A stretch of DNA of 64,000 nt, from the NCBI GenBank assembly GCA_937919945.1, contig CALESY010000048.1, positions 62,001 to 126,000 on the forward strand. Direction: 5' to 3'. Positions within the stretch are counted from its first letter, which is position 1. Each line of letters opens with the position of its first letter. This document shows positions 25,781-34,717 of this stretch, piece after piece. The notes beneath the pieces were generated by a model. It was not told the origin of the DNA. It saw nothing but the letters and a program-made list of their open reading frames with translations, and made no database searches. The translations under genes and the position numbers were made by a program. The DNA is from an uncultured Chitinophagaceae bacterium (lineage in GTDB: Bacteria > Bacteroidota > Bacteroidia > Chitinophagales > Chitinophagaceae).

Positions 25781-27997
25781 ATGAGAAAAATCCTGATTAT
25801 AGCATTATTAACAATATCTGCTGCTACTAAAGCCAATGTAAATCTGTGGCAACGAATAGATAAAGCTCCTGCTAATATAGTACAGTCTGTAAATCCAGTA
25901 TCGTACACGTTATTTACACTTCAGGAGTTACAACTGAAAAGCACATTATTCAACCTGCCTCAAAATGCTATCCTGCAGTTTCCTGCACCAGATGGTAAGA
26001 TGATTTCTTTCAAAATGGAAGAAACTCCCTGTATGGAGCCTGCGTTAGCTGCAAAATATCCTGAGATTAAGACATTTACAGGTGTAGCATTGCATAATAA
26101 AGCCATTACCGCAAAGTTTGATTACACATACATGGGCTTTCATGCTATGATTTTTGATGGGACATATACGTATATGATCGACCCATTTAGTAATCCATCT
26201 ACAGGATATTATGTTTGTTATTACAAGAAGGACTTATACTCACTAACAGACAACAAACATTGTGAAGTTAAAGAAGATGAAAAACTGATTAATCATCAAC
26301 AGTTGCAAATTGCCGATGTACCAACTGTAGTGCAATACAAAACACATGGTAGTACACGCAGAACATACAGATTAGCAATGGCCTGTACTGGACAATATTC
26401 CGTAAAAGTAGCGGGTACGTCAACACCTTCAAAAGCAATATCGTTGAGTGCTATTACAACAACTGTGAATAGGATAAACGGTGTATATGAACGTGAGATA
26501 GGCGTAAGCATGAATCTGGTAGCTAATAACGACGACATTATTTATTTAGATGGCTCTACAGACCCCTATTCTAATTCTGGCTCAGATTTTAACACCAATC
26601 AAACCAATATAGATGCAGTTATCGGGACACTAAATTATGATATAGGGCACGTTATTATTACTGTTGGCAATGCCATAGCACAGTTGGCTAGCGTGTGCGA
26701 TTTTGATGATAAAGCAAGAGGGGTATCGGGTCAACCAAATCCTGTTGGTGCATCGTTTGATATTGATTTCGTTGCTCATGAAATAGGTCATCAGCTTGGA
26801 GCTACTCATACTTTTAATGCCAATACAGGCTCGTGTTCTGGTAACGGTAATGTTAGCAGCGCACACGAACCTGGTAGTGGATCTACAATATTAGGCTATG
26901 CTGGTATCTGCGGTAATGATAATAATTTACAACCACATAGCGATGCCTATTTCCATTATAAAAGCCTTGATCAGATAATTGACTTTTTAACAACCAATGG
27001 TGCGATTTGTGGCACTACAGTTGCATCAAACAATGCCCCTCCGTCTGTCGCAAGTATATCTCAATCATACAATATACCCCATCTTACTCCCTTTGAGTTA
27101 ATAGCACCAGAGGCATCAGATGCAGATCATGATACACTTACATATTGTTGGGAACAATGGGACTTAGGTAGCTTCGGACAGTCATTTGCTACTACTGTAG
27201 GTTCCGGGCCAATATTTCGTTCATTCAATCCGTCGTTTTCAAGAACACGGGTTTTCCCAACATTAGAAAAATTACTAACTAATGTTGCTAATTATTTGGG
27301 AGAGAAATTGCCTGAAACAACACGAATACTGGAGTTTAAGTTGACAGTAAGGGATATTTATAATGGTTTCGGAACATTAAATATGTCTGACGATAAACTA
27401 ACACTATATGCTACTAACACATCAGGGCCATTTTTAGTACTAGCACCCAATAATATTACAGATTATTGGCAATGCGGAACGAGTGTAACTGTTACATGGG
27501 ATGTAGCGAATACGACTTCAGCACCAGTAAACTGTACTAACGTAGATATATACTTATCTATTGATGGTGGCTATACATATCCATATACATTGGCTACAAA
27601 TACACCGAATGATGGTAGTGAAACTATTACCGTTCCCAATAATATATATTCAAAAGGATGTAGGGTGAAAGTGAAGGGTGCTGGCAACGTATTCTTTGAT
27701 ATCAGCAATCAAAACTTTTCTATCTTTCCATGGTCTGCATCTGTTAATAATGTTGTACAGGATGCGTTTATAAACGTCTATCCAATACCTGCAAATGATG
27801 TGCTTAATATAGAGTTGAAGGAGAAGCAATCTTATAAAGCTATCATTACAAATATACTTGGTAGACAAGTATGGACAAGCTATATTACAGATAGAGTAAG
27901 TATAAAGATTGCAGGCTGGTCTGCAGGTGTTTATTCTCTGCAATTAGTAAATACAAACACGAATGAAGTATTAAACAGGAAATTTGTAGTTCAGTAA
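25781..27997 (+). CDS. secreted M12B-like metzincin protease, T9SS cargo
   Basis: A 738-aa exported zinc protease. It has a signal peptide (MRKILIIALLTISAATKA), a propeptide-like region (about 20-190), a metzincin catalytic domain with HEIGHQLGATH (zinc ligands H333, H337, H343), cysteine-containing loops, beta-sandwich modules (about 450-650) and a T9SS type A sorting domain at the end (VYPIPANDVLNIE to RKFVVQ). The normal Met-turn methionine is replaced: the segment reads STILGYAGIC with Leu at 371. It probably degrades extracellular protein. Upstream 25685-25780 holds no clear promoter. Confidence 0.87.
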   Translation: MRKILIIALLTISAATKANVNLWQRIDKAPANIVQSVNPVSYTLFTLQELQLKSTLFNLPQNAILQFPAPDGKMISFKMEETPCMEPALAAKYPEIKTFTGVALHNKAITAKFDYTYMGFHAMIFDGTYTYMIDPFSNPSTGYYVCYYKKDLYSLTDNKHCEVKEDEKLINHQQLQIADVPTVVQYKTHGSTRRTYRLAMACTGQYSVKVAGTSTPSKAISLSAITTTVNRINGVYEREIGVSMNLVANNDDIIYLDGSTDPYSNSGSDFNTNQTNIDAVIGTLNYDIGHVIITVGNAIAQLASVCDFDDKARGVSGQPNPVGASFDIDFVAHEIGHQLGATHTFNANTGSCSGNGNVSSAHEPGSGSTILGYAGICGNDNNLQPHSDAYFHYKSLDQIIDFLTTNGAICGTTVASNNAPPSVASISQSYNIPHLTPFELIAPEASDADHDTLTYCWEQWDLGSFGQSFATTVGSGPIFRSFNPSFSRTRVFPTLEKLLTNVANYLGEKLPETTRILEFKLTVRDIYNGFGTLNMSDDKLTLYATNTSGPFLVLAPNNITDYWQCGTSVTVTWDVANTTSAPVNCTNVDIYLSIDGGYTYPYTLATNTPNDGSETITVPNNIYSKGCRVKVKGAGNVFFDISNQNFSIFPWSASVNNVVQDAFINVYPIPANDVLNIELKEKQSYKAIITNILGRQVWTSYITDRVSIKIAGWSAGVYSLQLVNTNTNEVLNRKFVVQ

Positions 27998-28016
27998 GCA
28001 GTATAAAAAGATATTG

Positions 28017-28046
28017 TACTAAAAGCGGCAATTGCCGCTTTTAGTA
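28017..28046. terminator. bidirectional terminator overlapping the uvrA stop
   Basis: A perfect 15-bp palindrome (TACTAAAAGCGGCAA and complement) between the convergent metzincin and uvrA genes. It includes the uvrA stop codon (28041-28043) and last codon. Confidence 0.82.
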
Positions 28047-30899
28047 TTTCAGTTCTTCCTTCAGGTATTTGCCAGTATGGCTTTCTTTAATTTTTGCTAT
28101 GGCTTCAGGCGTACCGCTGCCTACCAATTGCCCGCCGCCATTACCGCCTTCTGGTCCCATATCTATCACATAGTCCGCCACTTTTATTACATCAAGGTTG
28201 TGTTCTATTACCAATACTGTATTGCCTCTGTCAACAAGTCTGTTCAGTACAGCCAACAGGTGCTTGATGTCTTCAAAATGTAAGCCTGTTGTAGGTTCGT
28301 CTAAGATATAAATGGTTTGTCCAGTATCACGTTTAGATAATTCCGTCGCTAGTTTTACACGTTGTGCTTCGCCCCCACTAAGTGTTACGGCGCTCTGCCC
28401 CAGCGTTACATATCCAAGCCCAACATCCTGTAATGTTTTTATCTTACGATGCAAGTAGTTTACATTCACAAAAAAATCTACCGCTTCGTCAACGGTCATG
28501 TCTAATACATCAGCTATTGATTTGCCCTTGTATCGTATTTCCAGTGTTTCACGGTTATACCTTCTGCCATTACATTTTTCACAAGGCACGTAAACATCTG
28601 GCAAAAAGTTCATTTCTATCACACGCATACCACCTCCCTGACATTCTTCGCAACGTCCGCCTTTTACATTAAACGAAAATCTACCCGCATTATAACCTCT
28701 GATTTTTGCCTCAGGAATCTGTGCAAACAATTGGCGTACTTCGTTGAAGAAACCACAGTAGGTTGCCGGGTTGCTACGTGGGGTACGACCTATAGGGCTT
28801 TGGTCTATTTCTATTACTTTATCTATATGCTCTATGCCATCCACTTTTTTATAAGGCATAGGCATTTGTTTGAAGTTGTGATAACATTGCTTAGCAAGAA
28901 TAGGGTAGAGTGTTTCGTTAATGAGGGTGCTCTTGCCACTTCCGGATACACCGCTTACACAGATAAAACTACCTAACGGCAATTCTATATTCACATTCTT
29001 CAGGTTGTTGCCTGTTGCTCCCTTTAATATGATTTTTTTACCATTTCCTTTACGCCTTTCTTTAGGTACATCAATATTTAGCTTGTGACTCAGATAGCCG
29101 GCTGTAGTAGTATTCCCTTTCAGTATTTGTGCAGGTGTGCCTTGTGTTACAATACGCCCGCCATGCTTACCTGCGGCAGGGCCAATATCTATCAGGTAGT
29201 CTGCGGCAAGCATTATGTCTTTGTCATGTTCTACAACCAATACACTATTGCCACCATCTCGTAGGTTTTTCAGTGCACTAATAAGTTTGTGGTTATCACG
29301 TTGGTGCAGACCTATACTCGGTTCGTCGAGTATATAAGTAATACCTGTCAACTGTGAACCAATTTGTGTAGCCAACCTGATGCGCTGGCTTTCTCCACCA
29401 CTTAATGTGCGTGTTGGTCTGTCAAGCGTCAAGTAATGCAAGCCAACATCCAACAAAAAATGTAGCCTATCGCGTATCTCTTTCAGTATATCTTTCGCTA
29501 TTACCTGTTGTTTGTTACTTAACTTCTTTTCGATGCTTACAAGCCATGCTGCTAGCTCTTGTAGCGATTTATTTGTAAGCTCTGCAATGTTTTTATCTGC
29601 CAATTTGAACCAAAGGCTTTCTTTCTTCAGTCTTGCTCCATTGCATTCTGGGCAAGTATTTAGTTCCATGTACCCCTCTGCCCAGTCGCGTATTGCCTCA
29701 CTTGTAGTTTCATTAAACCAGCGGAGTAGCATATTGATAATGCCTTCGTACTGATTATCTGCTATTTTTTGGTGATAGCCTTCAGCTTCGTCATTTTCAT
29801 AGGTGATAATGCCTTCTTCATTACCGTACAATAAAATATTCAGTTGCTTTTGTGGTATATCTTTTATAGCAGTATTTAGTGGTATTTTATGTTTTTTGGC
29901 TAAGATGGTTGCTTGATTGAAAGTCCATGATTCACGCTCACCGCCTAATGGGGCGATACCACCATCGTTGATGCTCTTAGTTTTATCAGGTATTACTTCG
30001 CTCATGTTCACCTGATACACGCTACCAAGACCTTTACACTTGGGACATGCACCGTATGGCGAGTTGAACGAAAACGTATTCGGCGACGGCTCTTCGTAAG
30101 ACAAGCCTGTATCTGCACACATTAGTTGTTTGCTGTATTGTGTAATAGTATTCTTGTCAGCGTCCAGCAAAAACATCAGGTCTTTACCTGTTTGCAGGCT
30201 TTTCTGTATGCTTTGCCCTAAGCGTGCCTGTGCATCTGGTTGCACTATTAGTCTGTCAATTACCAGCTCTATATCGTGTATTTTATACCTGTCAAGCTGC
30301 ATCCGTTCCTTCATCTCTACAATCTCACCATCTATACGAACTTTCACATAGCCTTGCTTGCGTAGTTGTTCAAATAGTTCTCTGTAATGTCCTTTACGCC
30401 CACGTACAATGGGTGCCAACAATACAACCTTTTTGCCTTTGAAATTTTGTTCTACATGCGCCACAATTTCTTCTTCGCTGAATTTTGTCATCTTCTTACC
30501 TGTATTGTAAGAATAGGCATCTGCCACACGCGCATATAGCAGACGCATAAAGTCATACACTTCTGTAACAGTACCAACGGTAGAGCGTGGATTACGATTG
30601 GTTGTTTTTTGTTCGATAGATATAACGGGTGAAAGTCCGCTTACTTTGTCAACATCCGGGCGGTCAAGGTCACCCATAAACTGACGGGCATAAGCAGCAA
30701 AGCTCTCCATGTAGCGTCTTTGTCCCTCTGCAAAAATGGTGTCAAACGCAAGCGATGATTTGCCGCTCCCGCTGATGCCTGTTATAACAACTAATTGATT
30801 TTTGGGAATGTGTACATCAATATTCTTCAGGTTGTGTACCCTTGCTCCTAAAATCTCTATATGTTGATTGGTTTTTGAAACCGTTTTTGTATTTGCCAT
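28041..30899 (-). CDS. uvrA: excinuclease ABC subunit A
   Basis: UvrA is the damage-recognition ATPase of nucleotide excision repair. The 952-aa protein has two ABC ATPase modules, with Walker A GISGSGKSS near the N-terminus and GVSGSGKST in the second half, and LSGGESQRI and LSGGEAQRV signatures. The zinc-binding CPECNGARL, CEECQGGG and CEKCNGRRYN segments are present. In the first zinc module the leading pair reads CADT, then CPKCKGLG, so one cysteine is replaced by Thr, as I recall for Bacteroidota UvrA1. The first ATP-binding half has the expected insertion domain. Confidence 0.95.
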   Translation of the reverse strand: MANTKTVSKTNQHIEILGARVHNLKNIDVHIPKNQLVVITGISGSGKSSLAFDTIFAEGQRRYMESFAAYARQFMGDLDRPDVDKVSGLSPVISIEQKTTNRNPRSTVGTVTEVYDFMRLLYARVADAYSYNTGKKMTKFSEEEIVAHVEQNFKGKKVVLLAPIVRGRKGHYRELFEQLRKQGYVKVRIDGEIVEMKERMQLDRYKIHDIELVIDRLIVQPDAQARLGQSIQKSLQTGKDLMFLLDADKNTITQYSKQLMCADTGLSYEEPSPNTFSFNSPYGACPKCKGLGSVYQVNMSEVIPDKTKSINDGGIAPLGGERESWTFNQATILAKKHKIPLNTAIKDIPQKQLNILLYGNEEGIITYENDEAEGYHQKIADNQYEGIINMLLRWFNETTSEAIRDWAEGYMELNTCPECNGARLKKESLWFKLADKNIAELTNKSLQELAAWLVSIEKKLSNKQQVIAKDILKEIRDRLHFLLDVGLHYLTLDRPTRTLSGGESQRIRLATQIGSQLTGITYILDEPSIGLHQRDNHKLISALKNLRDGGNSVLVVEHDKDIMLAADYLIDIGPAAGKHGGRIVTQGTPAQILKGNTTTAGYLSHKLNIDVPKERRKGNGKKIILKGATGNNLKNVNIELPLGSFICVSGVSGSGKSTLINETLYPILAKQCYHNFKQMPMPYKKVDGIEHIDKVIEIDQSPIGRTPRSNPATYCGFFNEVRQLFAQIPEAKIRGYNAGRFSFNVKGGRCEECQGGGMRVIEMNFLPDVYVPCEKCNGRRYNRETLEIRYKGKSIADVLDMTVDEAVDFFVNVNYLHRKIKTLQDVGLGYVTLGQSAVTLSGGEAQRVKLATELSKRDTGQTIYILDEPTTGLHFEDIKHLLAVLNRLVDRGNTVLVIEHNLDVIKVADYVIDMGPEGGNGGGQLVGSGTPEAIAKIKESHTGKYLKEELKY

Positions 30900-30962
30900 A
30901 ATGCTGCCGCCGTTGGCGGATGTGCAATATAAACAATGGCTTGCTGAAACTGTTTGAACAGG

Positions 30963-31925
30963 TTAGTACTTTCTTTCTATAGCATAATTAACAAGCAACT
31001 CCATCGCTTCTCTGGCTGGGCTTTGCGGGTATTGGTGCAGCATATCTAATGCTTCCTGTTTATATGCATTCATTTTATTGCGCGCATATTCAATGCCGCC
31101 TGAATGATTTACAAGGTCTATTACTTCTTGTACTTTTTTGCGGTCGGTATTCTGGTTTTTGACGATGTAGATGATTTTTCGCTTGGTAGCCTCGTCTGTA
31201 TTGTTCAGCGTGTAGATGAGTGGCAGTGTCATCTTCTTTTCTTTGATGTCTATGCCTGTAGGCTTGCCAACATTGTCTTGTCCGTAGTCGAACAGATCGT
31301 CTTTAATTTGAAAGGCAATACCTACCTTCTCCCCAAAAGTGCGGAAAAGCTCAGAGGTAGCAATATCATTTGATGCAGAATAAGCCCCGGCAGCACATGC
31401 AGAAGATAGTAAAGAAGCTGTCTTAGCTCGTATTATTTCAAAATAAATATCTTCTTTTATATCTAATTTTCTTGCTTTTTCCATCTGTAAAAGTTCACCC
31501 TCGCTCATCTCTTTTACAGCTCTTGAAGTTATCTTAAGTATTTGATAATCATCATTTTCTAAAGATAAAAGCAGTCCCTTGGCCAGTAAATAATCACCTA
31601 CTAAAACAGCTATTTTATTTTTCCACAGTGCATTAACAGAAAAAAAGCTGCGTCGGAGCATTGCGTTATCTACCACGTCGTCGTGCACCAAAGTTGCAGT
31701 ATGTAATAATTCTATTAGAGAAGCAGCTCTATATGTATTCTCGCGTATACCTCCTGCTATTTTAGCAGACAAGAAGACAAACATTGGGCGCATTTGCTTG
31801 CCTTTGCGTTTGATGATGAAGCGCATAATCCTGTCAAGTAAAGGGTTTGAGCCCCTTACACTGTCTGCGAATTTCTTCTCAAAAACATCCAATTCCTGCC
31901 CTATAACCTGTTTTACTAGCTCCAT
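30963..31925 (-). CDS. polyprenyl diphosphate synthase (trans-isoprenyl)
   Basis: A 320-aa trans-prenyltransferase that elongates farnesyl or geranylgeranyl diphosphate with isopentenyl diphosphate, most likely for the menaquinone side chain. The first aspartate-rich motif is LVHDDVVD (about 77-84) with the FARM context LLHTATLVHDD, and the second is FQIKDDLFDYG (about 206-216). KGKQMRP near the N-terminus binds the diphosphate. Length and motifs fit octaprenyl/heptaprenyl synthase-like enzymes; product length cannot be told. Confidence 0.9.
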   Translation of the reverse strand: MELVKQVIGQELDVFEKKFADSVRGSNPLLDRIMRFIIKRKGKQMRPMFVFLSAKIAGGIRENTYRAASLIELLHTATLVHDDVVDNAMLRRSFFSVNALWKNKIAVLVGDYLLAKGLLLSLENDDYQILKITSRAVKEMSEGELLQMEKARKLDIKEDIYFEIIRAKTASLLSSACAAGAYSASNDIATSELFRTFGEKVGIAFQIKDDLFDYGQDNVGKPTGIDIKEKKMTLPLIYTLNNTDEATKRKIIYIVKNQNTDRKKVQEVIDLVNHSGGIEYARNKMNAYKQEALDMLHQYPQSPAREAMELLVNYAIERKY

Positions 31926-32070
31926 TTTGTGTTAATAACCGGTGAACACCATGTTAAGCGTTCGTAAAAAAACTAAAAATCATTGAACTTATTGATTATT
32001 AAAATTACTTTTACATCGGTTCTTAAAGCTTGAATCGGTATTCAGACGGAAATAGAATTATTTCTTCACC

Positions 32071-32102
32071 TTTGTTTTTTTGAACGAGGTACTATACCTT
32101 TG
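32071..32102 (+). promoter_or_regulatory. full promoter of OmpA/TSP3 gene (TTTG-N20-TACCTTTG)
   Basis: TTTG at 32071-32074 and TACCTTTG at 32095-32102, spaced 20 nt. It predicts a start near 32109 and a leader of about 43 nt, so the in-frame ATG at 32080 is excluded and 32152 chosen. The remaining 31926-32070 stretch holds no ORF. Confidence 0.85.
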
Positions 32103-32151
32103 TCATGTTTTGAGTAATTTAACCAAAATTTTTATAATTAAACAATCTGTT

Positions 32152-33885
32152 ATGGTCAACAAAAAGTACCTATTGCTAGCCGGTGTATGCTCACTATTGG
32201 CAACGCAGCCGGTATTTGCACAAGACGGTGCTCAAACTGCTAAGTGGTCTGGTCGTGATATGACTTATCGCGGTCAGAGCTATGATGTTTTAGACACTAA
32301 CTACGTGCCCGGTTTCCGCATGAAACAACATCGTAAATTCCTCAATCACCAGTATGCTTTCCCTGCACGCCCTCGTAACATGTGGGAGATAGGTTTTGGC
32401 GCTGGTCTTTACAATGTATCCAGCGATGTGCCAACGCTAATGGCATGGCAAACAAAAGGTGGCGGTGGTCTAGGCTATCACGTACACGTACGCAAAGCTT
32501 GGGGTTACGTATTATCTACTCGTTTGCAGTACATCTATGGTGTTGCTAAAGGTTTGCAATGGCAAGAAAGCCGTAACTATCGTTACAACACTGCATGGAA
32601 AGATTATTACCAAGCTGCTGCTTTAGAAAACCTGAACATGCCTTCAGATCCCGTTTTCTATAACTATCGTTTAGAAGCACATCAGTTGAATTTAGACCTG
32701 ATTGCGTCTTTAAATAACATTAAGTTCCACAAAGCACGTACAGCTATATCTGCATATGCTTTTGTTGGTCTAGGTGCTTATGCATACAACACACGTGTAG
32801 ATGCATTGAATGCTAGCAATCAAAAATATAATTTCCATCAGATTTTGGGTATCAGTAATGCACAAACTCAAATTCATGAGAATCGCAGAGATATTCAAAA
32901 GAAATTGCAAGACGGTATGGATGGAACATACGAAACAGACGCTGAAAATGAGCGTGATCGTCGTCGTCCTGAAATATTCAACAACAAAACTTTACAGTTT
33001 GCTCCTAGTTTCGGTCTTGGCTTCCAATTCCGTTTGAGCCCACGTATCAATTTGTCACTTGAAGATCGCGTTACTATTCCTTGGGATGATGATCTGTTAG
33101 ATGGTCAGCGTTGGTCTGAGCAAGTATTCGGTTCTCCGGTACAAACTAATCAAAACGATGGTGTTAACTATCTTAACTTAGGTATCAACTTCAACCTTGG
33201 TAACAAACGTAAGAGCATTGAACCACTTTACTGGATTAATCCATTGGATCATGCTTTCAACGAATTGTCTTATCCTCGTCATATGCAGTTGCCTGACCCA
33301 ATTCTGCCTGATAGCGATGGTGATGGTATTACTGATCAGTTCGATAAGTGTCCTGGCACACCTGCAGGTGTAGCTGTTGATAGCCATGGTTGCCCGCTTG
33401 ACACGGATGGTGATGGTGTACCTGATGATCGTGATAAGCAATTGATAACTCCAACAGAATGTCAACCAGTTGATGCTGATGGTGTAGGTAAATGCCCTTG
33501 TCCGGAAGGTTGTGTTACTGTTGCGCCAACATGTGGTAATATAGGTGCAGGAAGTGTAACATTTGACAACAATGCATCTAAAATACGCCCTGCTGCGCAA
33601 GCACAGTTGGCAACTTTAGCTGCTCAAATGCAAGCAAATCCAACTTGTAAAGTAGTTATCACAGGTGCAGGTAATGCAAGCAAAATACAGCAACAACGTT
33701 CTTGGGATCGCGTAAATGCTATTATTGAGTATATGAGCGAGAAACATGGTATAGACCGTAATCGTTTCATTTTCCAATATGGTCAGGCAGGTGATGCAAA
33801 TGGTGTAATGTACCGTTCTGCTATGCCTGGAGAAGAAGGCCCTAACAATGTTGCGCCTCCTTTCCCTAACTTAAGAAGGGATTAA
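32152..33885 (+). CDS. OmpA-like outer-membrane protein with calcium-binding TSP3 repeats
   Basis: A 577-aa exported protein (signal peptide MVNKKYLLLAGVCSLLATQPVFAQ). The middle (about 50-370) reads as an outer-membrane beta-barrel. Two thrombospondin type 3 repeats follow (DSDGDGITDQFDKC and DTDGDGVPDDRDK, about 382-420), then a cysteine-rich linker and a C-terminal OmpA-type domain (about 450-560). In that last domain the usual GHTD segment reads GAGN, so the aspartate that normally binds peptidoglycan is absent although arginine remains. Codon use is biased and the promoter is strong, which suggests high expression. Confidence 0.85.
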   Translation: MVNKKYLLLAGVCSLLATQPVFAQDGAQTAKWSGRDMTYRGQSYDVLDTNYVPGFRMKQHRKFLNHQYAFPARPRNMWEIGFGAGLYNVSSDVPTLMAWQTKGGGGLGYHVHVRKAWGYVLSTRLQYIYGVAKGLQWQESRNYRYNTAWKDYYQAAALENLNMPSDPVFYNYRLEAHQLNLDLIASLNNIKFHKARTAISAYAFVGLGAYAYNTRVDALNASNQKYNFHQILGISNAQTQIHENRRDIQKKLQDGMDGTYETDAENERDRRRPEIFNNKTLQFAPSFGLGFQFRLSPRINLSLEDRVTIPWDDDLLDGQRWSEQVFGSPVQTNQNDGVNYLNLGINFNLGNKRKSIEPLYWINPLDHAFNELSYPRHMQLPDPILPDSDGDGITDQFDKCPGTPAGVAVDSHGCPLDTDGDGVPDDRDKQLITPTECQPVDADGVGKCPCPEGCVTVAPTCGNIGAGSVTFDNNASKIRPAAQAQLATLAAQMQANPTCKVVITGAGNASKIQQQRSWDRVNAIIEYMSEKHGIDRNRFIFQYGQAGDANGVMYRSAMPGEEGPNNVAPPFPNLRRD

Positions 33886-33915
33886 TTAAAATAATAATTG
33901 GACTTCATAACAGAG

Positions 33916-33952
33916 CAGTCCCGCCGTTAAACAACGGCGGGACTGTTTTTTT
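33916..33952 (+). terminator. intrinsic terminator after OmpA/TSP3 gene
   Basis: Perfect 13-bp GC-rich stem CAGTCCCGCCGTT, loop AAAC, complement, then T7. Confidence 0.93.
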
Positions 33953-34030
33953 ACTTATATAGATTTATAAGGAAGAATTAACGGTACGTATTTACGCCAG
34001 CAATGCTTGTTGTCTTACATTTATATCGCT

Positions 34031-34681
34031 ATGATAAATAGAAACTTTGCTTTGGAGTATGATAAGTCATGGACACGATACGATTTGATTGTGAATTTAT
34101 TCCAACTTGGTAGAGACACACTCCATCGTAAAAAGGCTCTGTTATTTGGTGGACTGAAAACAGGTGATACAGTATTGGATTTGTGCTGTGGAAGCGGGTT
34201 AAGTTTTAAGGCAATACAAAGTATTATAGGTTCTCATGGAAAAATTATAGCAGTCGATGCCAACCCTTATATGCTGCAGCTTGCAAAGAACAGAGCGAAA
34301 AAGAACGGATGGGATAATATTACATTCATACAATGTCCAATAGAAGATTTACAAATAAATGAAAAGGTAGATTTCGTTTTTTTTGCTTTGTGTTGGTACG
34401 ATAAAGATCTGTCTGCCCGATGGGTGCTAAAAGTGTCAGAATTTATTAAGGCAGATACAGGTAAAATTTGTTTTTTCGATTATAAAATGCCGGACAATTG
34501 GCTTCGACCGTTTATAAAACCCATCTTGTGGTTAGAGATAAAATGGCTTGGTGAAGCATATACTGTTGACGAACTTGATTGGAAGCCTAGAGAAATAATC
34601 GGTAGCATGCTTAGCGATGTTAAGTTTACTAAATACTACTTTGATTGTTTGTTTGCTATTGCAGGTAAGCCAATTGAATAG
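34031..34681 (+). CDS. class I SAM-dependent methyltransferase
   Basis: A 216-aa soluble methyltransferase with the UbiE-like core: VLDLCCGSGLSFK (motif I, about 47-59), IIAVDANPYMLQLAK (motif II) and FVFFALCWYD. The substrate is unknown; the fold and length suit a small molecule or a quinone/lipid. The start is ATG 34031 instead of an upstream TTG. TACATTTA at 34016-34023 is one base off the -7 consensus and would place the transcript start at the ATG. Confidence 0.8.
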   Translation: MINRNFALEYDKSWTRYDLIVNLFQLGRDTLHRKKALLFGGLKTGDTVLDLCCGSGLSFKAIQSIIGSHGKIIAVDANPYMLQLAKNRAKKNGWDNITFIQCPIEDLQINEKVDFVFFALCWYDKDLSARWVLKVSEFIKADTGKICFFDYKMPDNWLRPFIKPILWLEIKWLGEAYTVDELDWKPREIIGSMLSDVKFTKYYFDCLFAIAGKPIE

Positions 34682-34717
34682 ATTTTTGCTATGTTAAGGA
34701 CAATGTAGTGCACATAG

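Noticed and set aside
32080..32151. ATG at 32080 as start of the OmpA/TSP3 gene
   Set aside because: It lies between the -33 and -7 promoter elements; the signal peptide starts at 32152.
33178..33600. 140-aa minus-strand frame inside the OmpA/TSP3 gene
   Set aside because: It is antisense to a strongly supported gene and its composition (Thr/Ile/Arg-rich, no domain) looks like a shadow.
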